A DNA stretch of 64,000 nt from Candidatus Riflebacteria bacterium HGW-Riflebacteria-1 (GTDB taxonomy: Bacteria > Muiribacteriota > Ozemobacteria > Ozemobacterales > Ozemobacteraceae): contig PGYB01000008.1 of the NCBI GenBank assembly GCA_002839445.1, forward strand, positions 62,001 to 126,000. Reading direction: 5' to 3'. Positions 45,659 through 54,346 of this stretch are shown piece by piece (the stretch's first letter is position 1; each line of letters opens with the position of its first letter). Below the pieces are notes generated by a model that had not been told where the DNA came from, searched no databases, and saw only the letters and a list, made by a program, of their open reading frames with translations. The translations under genes and the position numbers were made by a program.

Positions 45659-46597
45659 TCAGGGAGCAGCTACGACCTGAAAACGATATAGACATGGTTT
45701 GGCAGCCTGTAACAGCGGGCGGAACGCCATCAGGCCCTTTATGTGCTTTCCGTCGCGCAGATATTTTCCCAAATCCTGGTCAACGATGCGGTTGAGTTTT
45801 ATCGATGCGTGGCGCAGCAGACGTTTGCCGTTCTTTTCGATATAAAAACCCATGTGGGTAACGTCGAGGCCTTCTTTGTCAGTAACCATGGCGATCACAT
45901 CGCCAGAAACAAGTGGACTCTTGCGCGCGAGCACGGCAGAGACAGGAAAATACCACATCTGCTGCGGCTTTTCTGCGATCAGAAAGCGATCTTCAACGTA
46001 GAACGTGCGATTTTTGCCAACCCGGTTGAGATAAAGCTCGCGGCCTATAGCCAGCGGGTGGTTGCGGGCAACATTGGTCAGATAACCCTTGCGCTCGTTA
46101 ACATCGCCCCATAGCGAAGTGAAATGGTTGCGGGAATGATTCATCAGCGGCTGACCACCGGCGTCAAACATGACATCAATGAGTCGACAGAGAAATTCTT
46201 CATGGTAAGCCGGTTTTGCGCTGGCCGCAATGGCGAGAACATGCTCGACGTAAGTCATACAGTCGAGGTAAGTCATACTGGTGCGCAAAAATTTAACCGG
46301 CAATGGATCAGGGTTCGCAGCCTCTACCTTTTCAACCGGCTTTTTCTGCTGTTTTTTAATTCTGGCTTTTGTTTCGGGATGATATTTGCGACCAAGCAGA
46401 TATTTTGAGACAAATTCGATCCGGCGCTGCACCGGCAAATGATGAGCACTGGTTATCAGACGCTCGACTTCGACGACATCGCCAGGCTCACGCAGACCGA
46501 CAATTGGCGCGGCGTCTTCCGCATACGCAGCGGCTTGGAAAAAAACGCACAGAACAGCGATAAGCAGGGCTTTGATTACATTTACAGTATTTGGCAT
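45659..46597 (-). CDS. DUF1460 family secreted amidase-like protein
   Basis: 312 residues. Signal peptide: VIKALLIAVLCVFFQAAAYA. The mature part is DUF1460, a papain-like group related to N-acetylmuramoyl-L-alanine amidases and NlpC/P60. Catalytic-type residues are Cys113 in TYLDCMTYVEHVLAIA and the His in DVTHMGFYIE; LLRHAS is a further conserved block. The expected target is peptidoglycan peptide or a similar amide bond in the periplasm. Ribosome-binding site AGGAA lies nine bases before the ATG. It is a single gene. The upstream gap (46598-46811) shows no gene; the palindrome at 46812-46828 lies 215 bases away and probably belongs to the plus-strand small gene. Confidence 0.88.
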   Translation of the reverse strand: MPNTVNVIKALLIAVLCVFFQAAAYAEDAAPIVGLREPGDVVEVERLITSAHHLPVQRRIEFVSKYLLGRKYHPETKARIKKQQKKPVEKVEAANPDPLPVKFLRTSMTYLDCMTYVEHVLAIAASAKPAYHEEFLCRLIDVMFDAGGQPLMNHSRNHFTSLWGDVNERKGYLTNVARNHPLAIGRELYLNRVGKNRTFYVEDRFLIAEKPQQMWYFPVSAVLARKSPLVSGDVIAMVTDKEGLDVTHMGFYIEKNGKRLLRHASIKLNRIVDQDLGKYLRDGKHIKGLMAFRPLLQAAKPCLYRFQVVAAP

Positions 46598-46811
46598 CAG
46601 ATTATTTCCTGTGGTGAATGTCTTGATTTTATGCTGTTTAAACAGCGGTCTAATGCCGCCAGACTATCAGAAAATACGCGGACGGGCAACAAGGCAGTAT
46701 CAGGAGAAAATACGCAGGTGCTGAGCTTTATGGTTAAAATTGCATTGTTTCTCAGCTGCCAGAGGTTGGAAAATCTGCTGACAAAGCACTTATTAAGAGC
46801 GCTGAGCGAAA

Positions 46812-46828
46812 TAACACAAATTGTGTTA
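46812..46828. promoter_or_regulatory. Perfect 17-base palindrome, probable operator
   Basis: TAACACAA-A-TTGTGTTA is symmetric over eight bases on each side of a central A. A possible -10 box, TATTAT, starts ten bases later at 46838-46843. The position suits a dimeric regulator controlling the small plus-strand gene at 46939. It is shorter than an NrdR box and does not fit Fur, LexA or Rex consensus by eye. Confidence 0.5.
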
Positions 46829-46843
46829 CTATTAACGTATTAT

Positions 46844-46933
46844 GGCTGACTTTGTATTTTCAGCCAACAGTTAAGACTTTGCAGCGATCTCCGGGCTTTT
46901 TTGCCGGCCGGGGCCGCTTACCAGAAGGGTAAG
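46844..46933 (+). promoter_or_regulatory. Structured leader before the small lysine-rich gene
   Basis: Two clear hairpins flank a GC-rich stretch: GGCTGA/TCAGCC (46844-46849 and 46860-46865) and CTTACC/GGTAAG (46917-46922 and 46928-46933) with loop AGAAG. The ribosome-binding site AGAAGGG sits in the loop and 3' arm of the second hairpin, five bases before the TTG start. Between them CCGGGC, TTTTTT and GCCGGCCGGGGC could form a third element. Opening of the last hairpin would be needed for translation. Confidence 0.42.
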
Positions 46934-46938
46934 AAAAC

Positions 46939-47082
46939 TTGAAAAAAAATTATTCATTCGAAAAACAAAAACGCGAAACCGACAAGAAAAAGAAAAAAGA
47001 GGCCAAGCTGGAAAAGCGCCAGAACAGAGATTCAGGCGAGCCACAGCCTGAAAAAACCGACGAAGAAAAAACCGAAGACTAG
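46939..47082 (+). CDS. 47-residue lysine/glutamate-rich small protein
   Basis: Starts with TTG behind AGAAGGG. The product begins (M)KKNYSFEKQKRETDKKKKK and continues EAKLEKRQNRDSGEPQPEKT to an acidic end. The opening, an aromatic-Ser-Phe-Glu-Lys followed by a run of lysines, is shared by many small, highly charged proteins of bacteria that I recognise by pattern but that have no firm function; they may bind nucleic acid. No other frame in this region is plausible. The gene sits alone between a DUF1460 gene and a phospholipase D-like gene, is preceded by a palindrome and structured leader, and ends before a strong two-way terminator. Confidence 0.7.
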   Translation: MKKNYSFEKQKRETDKKKKKEAKLEKRQNRDSGEPQPEKTDEEKTED

Positions 47083-47216
47083 CACAACCGGCTAGCTTCG
47101 CATCTTTTGCCGCGTTGAGTTCAAAATTGATTTTTTGTATGTGCTCAAAACGCTGCATCTATTGCCAGAGAAATTTGTTTCGTCATCACCCTGCCAATTT
47201 CTGCTAACGCCGCTCT

Positions 47217-47258
47217 AAAAAAACCAACAGCCCGGGTGATGCCTGGACTGTTGGTTTT
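47217..47258. terminator. Bidirectional terminator between convergent genes
   Basis: AAAACCAACAG (47220-47230) pairs with CTGTTGGTTTT (47248-47258) over eleven bases; an inner stem of CC/GG pairs is also possible. The left flank is a run of A and the right flank a run of T, so each strand has a U-rich tail. It can end transcripts of the small gene (plus) and of the phospholipase D-like gene (minus). Confidence 0.85.
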
Positions 47259-47295
47259 CGGCTTAAGAACTGAGATGCAACGTTGCTGCTGCAAC

Positions 47296-48882
47296 TTAAT
47301 CCCAACGGTCGAGCAATTCGGCGGCGCCGCCCTTAACCTTCAGCTTTATGCGTTCCCAGAGACTTTTCGGGGGTTCGTAAAGTTTGCTGACAGCGAAATC
47401 CTTCTCGAACAGGTCTTTGCGCACCTGGCGCACGAATTCAGGATCTTTCGAAGCAACATTCGATTCATAATTGTGGCGCAGCGCCATGGTATCCATGTTG
47501 CAGCTGCCGATCGACGCGAACTTGTCGTCTGCGATCAGACCCTTTGCATGCACCTTACCATAACCTTTTTCGCCCTGGTACATGTATATTTTAACGCCGG
47601 CTTTTTGCAGTTTTTCAAAATGAAAGCGAGTGTTGGCATCGTTGAGCGGGTTCTCGGCCGAGCCCGGGTGAACAAGACGCACATCTACGCCGCGCCTGGC
47701 TGCTGCTGCCAGCCTGTCGATCAGGTCGTTGTTGGTGATATAAGGATTGATAACATAGAGATAATCTTTGGCTGAGTCGATCTGCTGCTTGTAATCGTCG
47801 TGAACATCGTGAACGCCACGCGGAATGTTATAGGTAATTCTGGCATTCGAAGCGCCTGTTTTAGCCGGTTTTGGGAAGAACTTATCACGAAGGGTTGCCG
47901 CATCTTTGCTCGCGAGTTTGCCGCCATTGTAGAGATAGCTGAGCAAAAGCCCGCTTTGCATCTGGCCGACAACCGACCCCTGGCAACGCACCATCATGTC
48001 GTGCTTCTTTTCTCGCGACTCCTGCTGCAGCGTGTAGCCGCCAACATAGCCGATCTGGCCGTCAATGATAAATTTCTTGCGATGGTCGAAATGGTAAAAA
48101 TCGAGCTTCTGGCCAACACCGGTAGCTTTGCTGATACGGTCGTAAAAGACCACCTTAATGCCATTCTGCTTATAGAATTCAAAAAGTTTTTCTTCTTCGG
48201 TTGTTGAGATGAGGTTTTTAGCTCCGCCCATGCGCGCGCCAGCGCGATCAGCGACAAGAATTACCTCAACGCCCTGCTTAGCCTTTTCGGCAAGAAGTTT
48301 TGCGAATTCCCAGCCGGTTTTGTCGGCTTCCATGCCAAACATCTGAATAGTGATGCTCTTTTGCGCCGCCTTGAGATCTTTGGTAACCGACTGCCAGAAA
48401 GCTTCGCCAGTCTGCAATTCAAGCGAGTTATCGTCGGTTTCTCTGAATGAAATATCGAGATCTTTTTCGGTAACCTTGGCGCCGGTAACGGCTTTGTTAA
48501 TAGTTCGCTCAATGCCGCCGGCAGTAGTAAGCACCGATGCTGCCTGTTCGCGCACATAGGCTTTGCCTGTCGTTGCTGCCGCGGATTTAGTTGCAGTTGC
48601 CGACGTGTTTTGAACAGCTGCTTTCGCTTTATCTGAAAGCTGCCCGGCCGACTTTGTCAGTTTTTCATAGGCACTTTTTGCGACAAAATAAGCGTCGCGC
48701 TTTGCCCGCACCAGGTTCTGATCGGCCTGATCAACTACGGCATCACGATATTCAGTCAGAGCCTGCTGCATGCCCTGATAGGCGCGCTGCACATCATCAG
48801 CGCAGGCGGGCAATGCGTTAGAAAACATCATAAGACCAGAAATCCCTGCGATCAGACCAAACCGGCCAAGCTGCTTTTTCAT
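47296..48882 (-). CDS. Secreted phospholipase D-like protein
   Basis: 528 residues from the ATG at 48882 (GGGAG before it); an in-frame ATG 12 codons upstream lacks such a signal. The signal peptide is MKKQLGRFGLIAGISGLMMF up to about ALPACA, whose Cys could also be a lipobox-like site. Residues about 30-140 are helical. Two HxKx4D motifs follow: HRKKFIID near residue 265 and HAKGLIAD near 443, each with the usual downstream GS/GG turn (YVGGYT; SIGSCNMD). This is the two-motif arrangement of PLD and cardiolipin synthase-type enzymes. The product acts outside the cytoplasm on phospholipids, nucleic acids or other phosphodiesters. Monocistronic; ends at the terminator 47217-47258. Confidence 0.9.
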   Translation of the reverse strand: MKKQLGRFGLIAGISGLMMFSNALPACADDVQRAYQGMQQALTEYRDAVVDQADQNLVRAKRDAYFVAKSAYEKLTKSAGQLSDKAKAAVQNTSATATKSAAATTGKAYVREQAASVLTTAGGIERTINKAVTGAKVTEKDLDISFRETDDNSLELQTGEAFWQSVTKDLKAAQKSITIQMFGMEADKTGWEFAKLLAEKAKQGVEVILVADRAGARMGGAKNLISTTEEEKLFEFYKQNGIKVVFYDRISKATGVGQKLDFYHFDHRKKFIIDGQIGYVGGYTLQQESREKKHDMMVRCQGSVVGQMQSGLLLSYLYNGGKLASKDAATLRDKFFPKPAKTGASNARITYNIPRGVHDVHDDYKQQIDSAKDYLYVINPYITNNDLIDRLAAAARRGVDVRLVHPGSAENPLNDANTRFHFEKLQKAGVKIYMYQGEKGYGKVHAKGLIADDKFASIGSCNMDTMALRHNYESNVASKDPEFVRQVRKDLFEKDFAVSKLYEPPKSLWERIKLKVKGGAAELLDRWD

Positions 48883-49250
48883 CAGTTTACTCCCGAAATA
48901 CTGACCATCTGCGGACAACCGCAGTCTCGGTACACTATTACAACTATAATTTTATAATTATAATGAATTCACCGACTACCCGCAAATTTTTGGGCGGGAG
49001 ACTGCAGTAATTCTCCATTTGCCTATCTATGAAGACTTTACGAAAAATTTCGCTTGGACTATTTGTCGGTCAAGCTAATCACGATAATTATACCGGCTCT
49101 TTTGAAGAGTTATCCACAGATTAAAGGATTGTCGCAGATTATTCGGGAGTTTTTTAATACCTATAGAACACTCTTCAGTTACCAAATGGAGTATTACTGC
49201 GAGACTGAGTAACCTATCAACAGGGCAATTTAGTAAGGCTGGAAAACAAA
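48883..49250. other. AT-rich intergenic region with one perfect DnaA box
   Basis: This 368-base gap holds a small hairpin CTGCGG/CCGCAG (48909-48924), a very AT-rich tract around 48940-48965 that may supply the promoter of the phospholipase D-like gene on the minus strand, and TTATCCACA at 49110-49118, an exact DnaA box. Only one such box is seen, so it does not by itself mark a replication origin. No coding frame looks real. Confidence 0.4.
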
Positions 49251-49273
49251 GCCGCCCCGAAAATCGGGGCGGC
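49241..49273 (-). terminator. Rho-independent terminator of the TonB receptor gene
   Basis: GCCGCCCCGA (49251-49260) and TCGGGGCGGC (49264-49273) form a ten-base-pair stem around a three-base loop. On the minus strand the stem is followed by TTTGTTTTCC. It lies 26 bases after the stop codon of the receptor gene. Confidence 0.9.
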
Positions 49274-49298
49274 TGCACAAAACCTCAGAAAATATCAG

Positions 49299-51272
49299 TT
49301 ATCTGAACTTCAATTCCAGACCAAAAGTGACGCTGCGGCCAGGTTCATAATTTATCGGGCTGCTCTGATTAAGATTCAGCTTGCCTGCTTTGTCATAGGC
49401 AGCCGCACCGGTAGACTGTGACAACTGGACTTCATCCTGATCTGTGAGGTTTTCGATATTAAGATAAACTGCGAAATCCTTCGTCGCCTGTTGCCGAAGA
49501 CTCAGATCAACGAAAGTAGATGAGTCAACTTTGGGATAAGTAGCGCCAATGGCGTTTGTTTCGCCCTGATAAGACGTAGTGAGCATCGCGCTGAATTTTT
49601 CATAACGATACGCTGTTCCGGCAACCGCCCGGTATTCAGGCCGACTGCTCAACCTGACATTATTAGTCTTGTTCTGGGCTTTGTTGAAATCGGTGTAACC
49701 GATCCAGACATCAAACCTTTCGTTAACCTTGCCGTTAACCGAAAACTCAACGCCATCAATGGCGACTTCCTGAATATTCTGAAAAGTATTCTTGGCGTCA
49801 GCTTCGATATAATTTTCAATATCAGATCTGAACCAGGCAAAAGAGGCCTGCCACTTGCTGTTGAATTTATGGCCGAGTCGCAACTCAAGATTATCTGCTT
49901 CTTCAGCAGCAAGATCAGGGTTGCCACGGTTCTTGTCGCGATAGAGCTCCTGCATATTCGGATTTCTGACAACACTGCTCAAGCCCAGCCCAAAGCTGGT
50001 TCTGTCAGAAATATCATAGTTGGAAGCAAACGCCCACGAAGTATTGGAATCTCCTTCATAGCTTTTATCAGAGCGGGCGGTAAGATTGAGATCAAGCTTG
50101 TCAGTAGCCTTGATAGAGTCATTGATAAAAAAACCGCTAGTGTCGACTTTCTTTCTGTTGCCGGTCTGAAAGCCATGACCGATATCTTCAATTTCCTGTT
50201 TGATGGCTCCGAAAGTTACAAAGTTCTTAGAGTTGGCTTCAACATTGTAAAGCAACTCCATAGTATCCACTTTAACCAGAACATCGCTATTGACGTTAAG
50301 GATTCCGTTCATCATGTCCTTATCGGTGTTGGCATAGGCATAAGTTGACGAAAAATCCCGGTATTTGGCATAGCGCAAAGTCAGGTTGCCACTTTTTCCC
50401 AAGTCTTTTTCGAGTACATAGTCGTATAATGACATTTTCCAGGGATCAAATCTCTCATAATACGATGGGCACGAGATCGAACCATAATTTTCAAGAATAG
50501 TGGCTTTCAGAACAAGGCCGTTGTCGAGTTCAAGACGCCCACGATACATGAACATCTGGTTGTCACGACGATTGTTGATAGTGCCAAGATTATCTGCCGG
50601 CACCGCAGCGTTGCTGAAATCCTTGAACTTTCTGTCGCCGTCATACTCGTCAAGAAATACAGCAAAAAGATGCTCGTTCTGATGCGATACGTCGCCATAG
50701 ATTATTTCCTGGCGGCGGGTGCCCATCCCACCGATTTCCTGAAGCAAGGTAAGACCCTCAAGATCTCGTGCGGTCGGCAGTACAAAGTTAACTGCTCCGG
50801 CAACGCTGTTTGCACCATAAACCAGACCAGCTCCGCCAGGAACCACTGAAACCCTCTGCATTCTGCTGAGCGGAAAACCAGATAGCGGCGACGTGCCGTT
50901 CCAACCGGTGTTAACAGGACAACCGTCAACGGTTACCGCTGTATATTTGCCGCCGAAACCGCGCAGAGTTGGAGCAACTGTGGCACCGCGCAGGCTACCG
51001 TCAGAAGTGCCGCCAAACATAACCGAAGCATTAAAGGCATGCAGCAGCTTAATCGGGTTACGCTGCGATTTCAGCTCAATTGTCTTCGCATCTATTTCAT
51101 CATGGGGTCTTGAAATGAGTCCCTGGTAAGTGGCTCGCTCGGCATCGACAGCCATATCAGGCAACCGGTAACTGGCTTCTTCGTCTGGCAAGGAGCCTGC
51201 CCCGGCAAGTGCCGTTGTCAGGCAAAATATAACAGCCAGAGCCTTTTTAAGTATGGGAAATACGGATCTCAT
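49299..51272 (-). CDS. TonB-dependent outer-membrane receptor
   Basis: 657 residues from the ATG at 51272, seven bases after TGAGG; earlier in-frame ATGs have weaker signals. Signal peptide ends near AGA. A TonB-box-like segment (DMAVDAERA) is followed by a plug domain (about 55-165: GATVAPTLRGFGGKYTAVTV, DGCPVN, VVPGGAGLVYGANSVAGAVN) and a 22-strand type beta barrel. The final residues VTFGLELKFR end in the aromatic/basic pattern of outer-membrane barrels (terminal FR). It imports a siderophore, cobalamin or other large ligand; no riboswitch or transporter gene tells which. The organism is shown to have an outer membrane and energy-coupled import. Confidence 0.93.
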   Translation of the reverse strand: MRSVFPILKKALAVIFCLTTALAGAGSLPDEEASYRLPDMAVDAERATYQGLISRPHDEIDAKTIELKSQRNPIKLLHAFNASVMFGGTSDGSLRGATVAPTLRGFGGKYTAVTVDGCPVNTGWNGTSPLSGFPLSRMQRVSVVPGGAGLVYGANSVAGAVNFVLPTARDLEGLTLLQEIGGMGTRRQEIIYGDVSHQNEHLFAVFLDEYDGDRKFKDFSNAAVPADNLGTINNRRDNQMFMYRGRLELDNGLVLKATILENYGSISCPSYYERFDPWKMSLYDYVLEKDLGKSGNLTLRYAKYRDFSSTYAYANTDKDMMNGILNVNSDVLVKVDTMELLYNVEANSKNFVTFGAIKQEIEDIGHGFQTGNRKKVDTSGFFINDSIKATDKLDLNLTARSDKSYEGDSNTSWAFASNYDISDRTSFGLGLSSVVRNPNMQELYRDKNRGNPDLAAEEADNLELRLGHKFNSKWQASFAWFRSDIENYIEADAKNTFQNIQEVAIDGVEFSVNGKVNERFDVWIGYTDFNKAQNKTNNVRLSSRPEYRAVAGTAYRYEKFSAMLTTSYQGETNAIGATYPKVDSSTFVDLSLRQQATKDFAVYLNIENLTDQDEVQLSQSTGAAAYDKAGKLNLNQSSPINYEPGRSVTFGLELKFR

Positions 51273-51330
51273 TCTATACCTCATCTTCTCAATATTTATA
51301 GCGCGATTTGTTTGTTTGAATGAAAAGAAC

Positions 51331-51361
51331 GATATCATACTATACGATATCCATCAAGCAA
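51331..51361 (-). promoter_or_regulatory. Promoter of the TonB receptor gene with overlapping dyad
   Basis: On the minus strand TTGCTT (51361-51356), a 16-base spacer and TATGAT (51339-51334) form a promoter. The spacer and -10 box are covered by an imperfect palindrome at 51331-51351 whose ends are two GATATC sites; ACGATATC also occurs as a direct repeat 15 bases apart. This is a typical repressor-site layout for an iron or metal regulator, though it does not match the Fur box well. Confidence 0.55.
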
Positions 51362-51725
51362 GATCCTAAAATTCACCACTCGCTAAGTAGCATAACAAGA
51401 GAGCCGCCATTAAAACAGGACTTCACACAGAAGCTCACCATCTCTAGCATGGATAAGCGCACAAAACCAGATATTCTCTCAGCGATTATGCCGATCATTT
51501 TCCTGATAAATCAGCCGTATCGATCTTTCGATAGCATTCTTCAAAAACAAAACGCAGAGTAGCATTAGATATGCAACCGAAACGCCATTAAAACCTGGAA
51601 AATTTTGCGCTGATAGACAGATCGCCGATTTGCAAAAGTTCAGCCCGCTAGAACAAAGAGCTGGTCTATTATGAAAAGGTTTAGATATAATGGTCAGCAA
51701 TTACAAATAATTTGGAGCAGCCTGA
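51362..51725. other. Gap with a candidate promoter for the Tim44/TerB gene
   Basis: About 360 bases without a convincing gene; the short open frames here lack ribosome-binding sites and have unlikely composition. TATAAT at 51686-51691 lies 34 bases before the ATG at 51726, and GGAG precedes that ATG by nine bases. No -35 of quality was found. Confidence 0.4.
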
Positions 51726-54089
51726 ATGGAAGAAACCTTCAAAATCGGCAGAAGGGGCTTTACGGTTATCGTTGTAAGCCTCATGGTTGCAGCCATAATC
51801 TTGCGAATTAAATGGCCCGACATTGACATTGTCTCTTCATTTGTAGAGCAGATATTTTTTGACAAGCTTATGATGCGCGTCATCATGTATGCGCTTCCTG
51901 TTCTGTTCGCTTTTATAGTATTTCTGATGCCATTGTCGATGTTCTTTCTATACTGGTGTTCAGCAGTATTTGCCGGATATTACGTGCTGTCCGCTCCACT
52001 TGAAGGCACACTGTTTTTTGCGCTGATGGCTATTCCGACGCTGTTTAACCGCTTTAAAATCGTCAGGTTTCCTGCCGCGCCGATAACTCTTGGGATTTCT
52101 GCCGTAGTTTTAATCACTGTAGTCATAATTTCAGCGATCAACGACGTTTTCATCATCAGGCATATTGTGGCCAAGATCTTTCTGTTGCTGCCAACGCTGC
52201 ATATTCTTTCCATGCAACCCGGAGATGACTCGCAAAGCCGTTTTCAAAGTGAATCCGGGCAAGTCACCACCGGCCTGAGTTCTACCCAGAAAGCCAGGAT
52301 GCAAAGCATCACAAGAACCAACTGGTGGGAGCTGCTACGACCACATGTTGAATCAACAGCCATAAACATCTACAAGTTTTACGAGCGCAATAGCGAGTTT
52401 GCCATCAATACCAGCAAATCGCGCGCAACTCCACATCTGCACACACAGGCACAAGATCACGCACGCAACATCAATCTTGCCAACCTGAAGAAACGTGATG
52501 GCGACTTTGACCAGAAAGCCTTTATAGTGCGCATCACCAAAGCTTTTTCGGTTATTCAGGATGCCATTTATAATCAGCACATCGAAAAAATTCAAGCATT
52601 CGTCTCAGATGCGCTCTACGAGCAGTTTAAAAGTCGCATTGACGAACAGCAGGCGGCAGGAACTCGCTATCAGTATGAAAAACTTGAAGAAGAGCCTTTT
52701 TCGATCGACCATGCTTATTGCGACGGTAGTTTCGATGAGATTCAGCTACTGGTCAAAGCCTCTCTGAAAGAGTCTCTGCTCGACAGCAAAACCGGCAAAA
52801 CTATCGAAGCTGCGAGAAGGCGAGTTTTTTACGAATACTGGTCCTTTATCCGCCGCCCTTCTGGAAAAACCCTTAAAAAGCCAGGTTTGCTGGAAGGAAG
52901 TTGCCCGAACTGCGGTGCGCCGATACAGATTGGTCAGGCCACCGTCTGCAGCGTCTGCAATTCGTTCATTCGCTCAGGTTTTTACGACTGGGTTCTCGCC
53001 AGAATCACCCAGGGTTGTGAATGGTCGTACACCGACCCGACGCTGGTTCCAAACTGGAAGCAGCTCAAGGCTGACGACCCGGAGTTCACCATTCATCAAA
53101 TCGAAGACCTTGCCGGTGTTATCTTCTGGAACCTGCGCCTTGTCGAAATCAGCCGCAAGGTCGAGCCGATATTCAGATTTGCCAGCAGCGAATGTGCAAC
53201 CTATATTGCTGACGCGCTGAGAACCTCGGAAAGCACGGATCGGCATTGGTGGGAAAACATAGCACTTGCCTCAGTCAGTCTGAAAGGCATCGTAATCGAC
53301 TCTGAGCGTGTCAAACTTTACACTCTGGTAGTCTGGAGTGGAATTCCGATCACGGCAAACGCTGACGGGGCTATCACACAGCGTATTAGATACAACAAAC
53401 CAGTTCGCGACGTAATGGTTCTGAGTCGCGACAAAAAGTGCCGGACAAATCAGAACAACACTCTCAGCAGCGCACACTGCAAAAGCTGCGGCGGCGCACT
53501 CAGCTCAAGCTTTGCCACACAATGCGGCTACTGTAATTCCACTCTCAATGACGGCAGTGAATGGCAACTGGAGAAGATCCTGAAGGAAGACAGTGCCGAA
53601 TTTGTCGAAATTCTGAACCAGAAGTCCGAAATCGTGTCTGAGCGCTTCGCCCAGAATATGGCGGTAGAAGCCGCCAAAGTAGCGGAAAAAACGAAGATCG
53701 AAGAAACCCGCTCAGGGCGAGACATCATTACGGTTATGGCGCAGGTGCTACTTGCCGACGGCGTTATCGATGCCGCCGAAACGAAATTTATCAGCGAAAT
53801 GGCCGTTAAATACCATATGCCGCCTGAACAGCTCGAAGGAATTATCGAATCAGTAAAGGCTGGCGAGGTTAAATTTTTAAAACCCACAACAGCCAAAGAA
53901 GCCATGGACACTTTAAAAGGTGCGGTGAGCATGGCATACGCCGACGGAGTTCTAGCACCAGAAGAAGAAGCCGCGCTGGAGCGTGTTGCAAAAGAACTCG
54001 GCTATTCAGCACTTGACGTTAAACGCATAGTCAAAGCCGAAGAAAAGCTGATGCGCCAGACAAAAATAAAGCCACAGAGGCAGTTCTAG
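51726..54089 (+). CDS. Membrane protein with Tim44-like, zinc-ribbon and TerB domains
   Basis: 787 residues. Four to five membrane helices lie within the first 160 residues. After a linker, residues about 265-375 resemble a Tim44-like domain (AFIVRITKAFSVIQDAIYNQ; ALYEQFKSRIDEQ). A zinc ribbon CPNCG...CSVC is at about 393-410, then a second Tim44-like region (about 430-565), and a second zinc ribbon CKSCGG...CGYC at about 585-603. The last 130 residues form a TerB domain with acidic motifs LLADGVIDAAETKFI and AYADGVLAPEEEAALE. Tim44-like and TerB domains occur in envelope and stress-linked systems; TerB's acidic sites are thought to bind metal. A TerB-like domain also opens the MoxR protein 3.5 kb away, which hints at a link. 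Confidence 0.86.
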   Translation: MEETFKIGRRGFTVIVVSLMVAAIILRIKWPDIDIVSSFVEQIFFDKLMMRVIMYALPVLFAFIVFLMPLSMFFLYWCSAVFAGYYVLSAPLEGTLFFALMAIPTLFNRFKIVRFPAAPITLGISAVVLITVVIISAINDVFIIRHIVAKIFLLLPTLHILSMQPGDDSQSRFQSESGQVTTGLSSTQKARMQSITRTNWWELLRPHVESTAINIYKFYERNSEFAINTSKSRATPHLHTQAQDHARNINLANLKKRDGDFDQKAFIVRITKAFSVIQDAIYNQHIEKIQAFVSDALYEQFKSRIDEQQAAGTRYQYEKLEEEPFSIDHAYCDGSFDEIQLLVKASLKESLLDSKTGKTIEAARRRVFYEYWSFIRRPSGKTLKKPGLLEGSCPNCGAPIQIGQATVCSVCNSFIRSGFYDWVLARITQGCEWSYTDPTLVPNWKQLKADDPEFTIHQIEDLAGVIFWNLRLVEISRKVEPIFRFASSECATYIADALRTSESTDRHWWENIALASVSLKGIVIDSERVKLYTLVVWSGIPITANADGAITQRIRYNKPVRDVMVLSRDKKCRTNQNNTLSSAHCKSCGGALSSSFATQCGYCNSTLNDGSEWQLEKILKEDSAEFVEILNQKSEIVSERFAQNMAVEAAKVAEKTKIEETRSGRDIITVMAQVLLADGVIDAAETKFISEMAVKYHMPPEQLEGIIESVKAGEVKFLKPTTAKEAMDTLKGAVSMAYADGVLAPEEEAALERVAKELGYSALDVKRIVKAEEKLMRQTKIKPQRQF

Positions 54090-54123
54090 TGATCCGTCAC
54101 ATTTGAATACACGTTTAAAAATA

Positions 54124-54291
54124 GTCATTATGTGGAGCGTAGCGACGAAGCGGTATGCCGCAGGCAGCACATTTGCGCGCCATTCCTGTGGCGCAATTGT
54201 ATAAGACCATCCGTGGTCAAAAAGCCAGCTCTGAGCTAACCCTTCTGTCCATGAGATTGCTTCGTCGGACAAAAGTCCTCCTCGCAATGAC
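54124..54291. mobile_element. MITE-like element with imperfect terminal inverted repeats
   Basis: The left end GTCATTATGTGGAGCG...CGACGAAGC (54124-54151) matches, in inverted form, the right end GCTTCGTCGG...CTCCTCGCAATGAC (54259-54291). The common core is GTCATT-N2-G-N-GGAG ... CGACGAAGC. The 168-base unit contains no gene. Ends of this kind (GTCATTGCGAGGAG...) recur in non-autonomous elements or palindromic repeats of many bacteria. It separates two convergent genes. Confidence 0.6.
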
Positions 54292-54346
54292 CGTGAATTC
54301 ATCTACTCAATGTTGACAAAGGACCAGTTTTTTGTCTGAGTCTTTG

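Noticed and set aside
48925..49250. Replication origin
   Set aside because: Only one DnaA box and no dnaA, dnaN, parA or gidA gene nearby.
51320..51562. 80-codon plus-strand frame upstream of the Tim44/TerB gene
   Set aside because: It overlaps the TonB receptor promoter, has no ribosome-binding site and shows no domain-like pattern.
51273..51725. Cobalamin riboswitch for the TonB receptor
   Set aside because: No B12-box-like or multi-branched structure was found, and a promoter lies only about 60 bases from the start.
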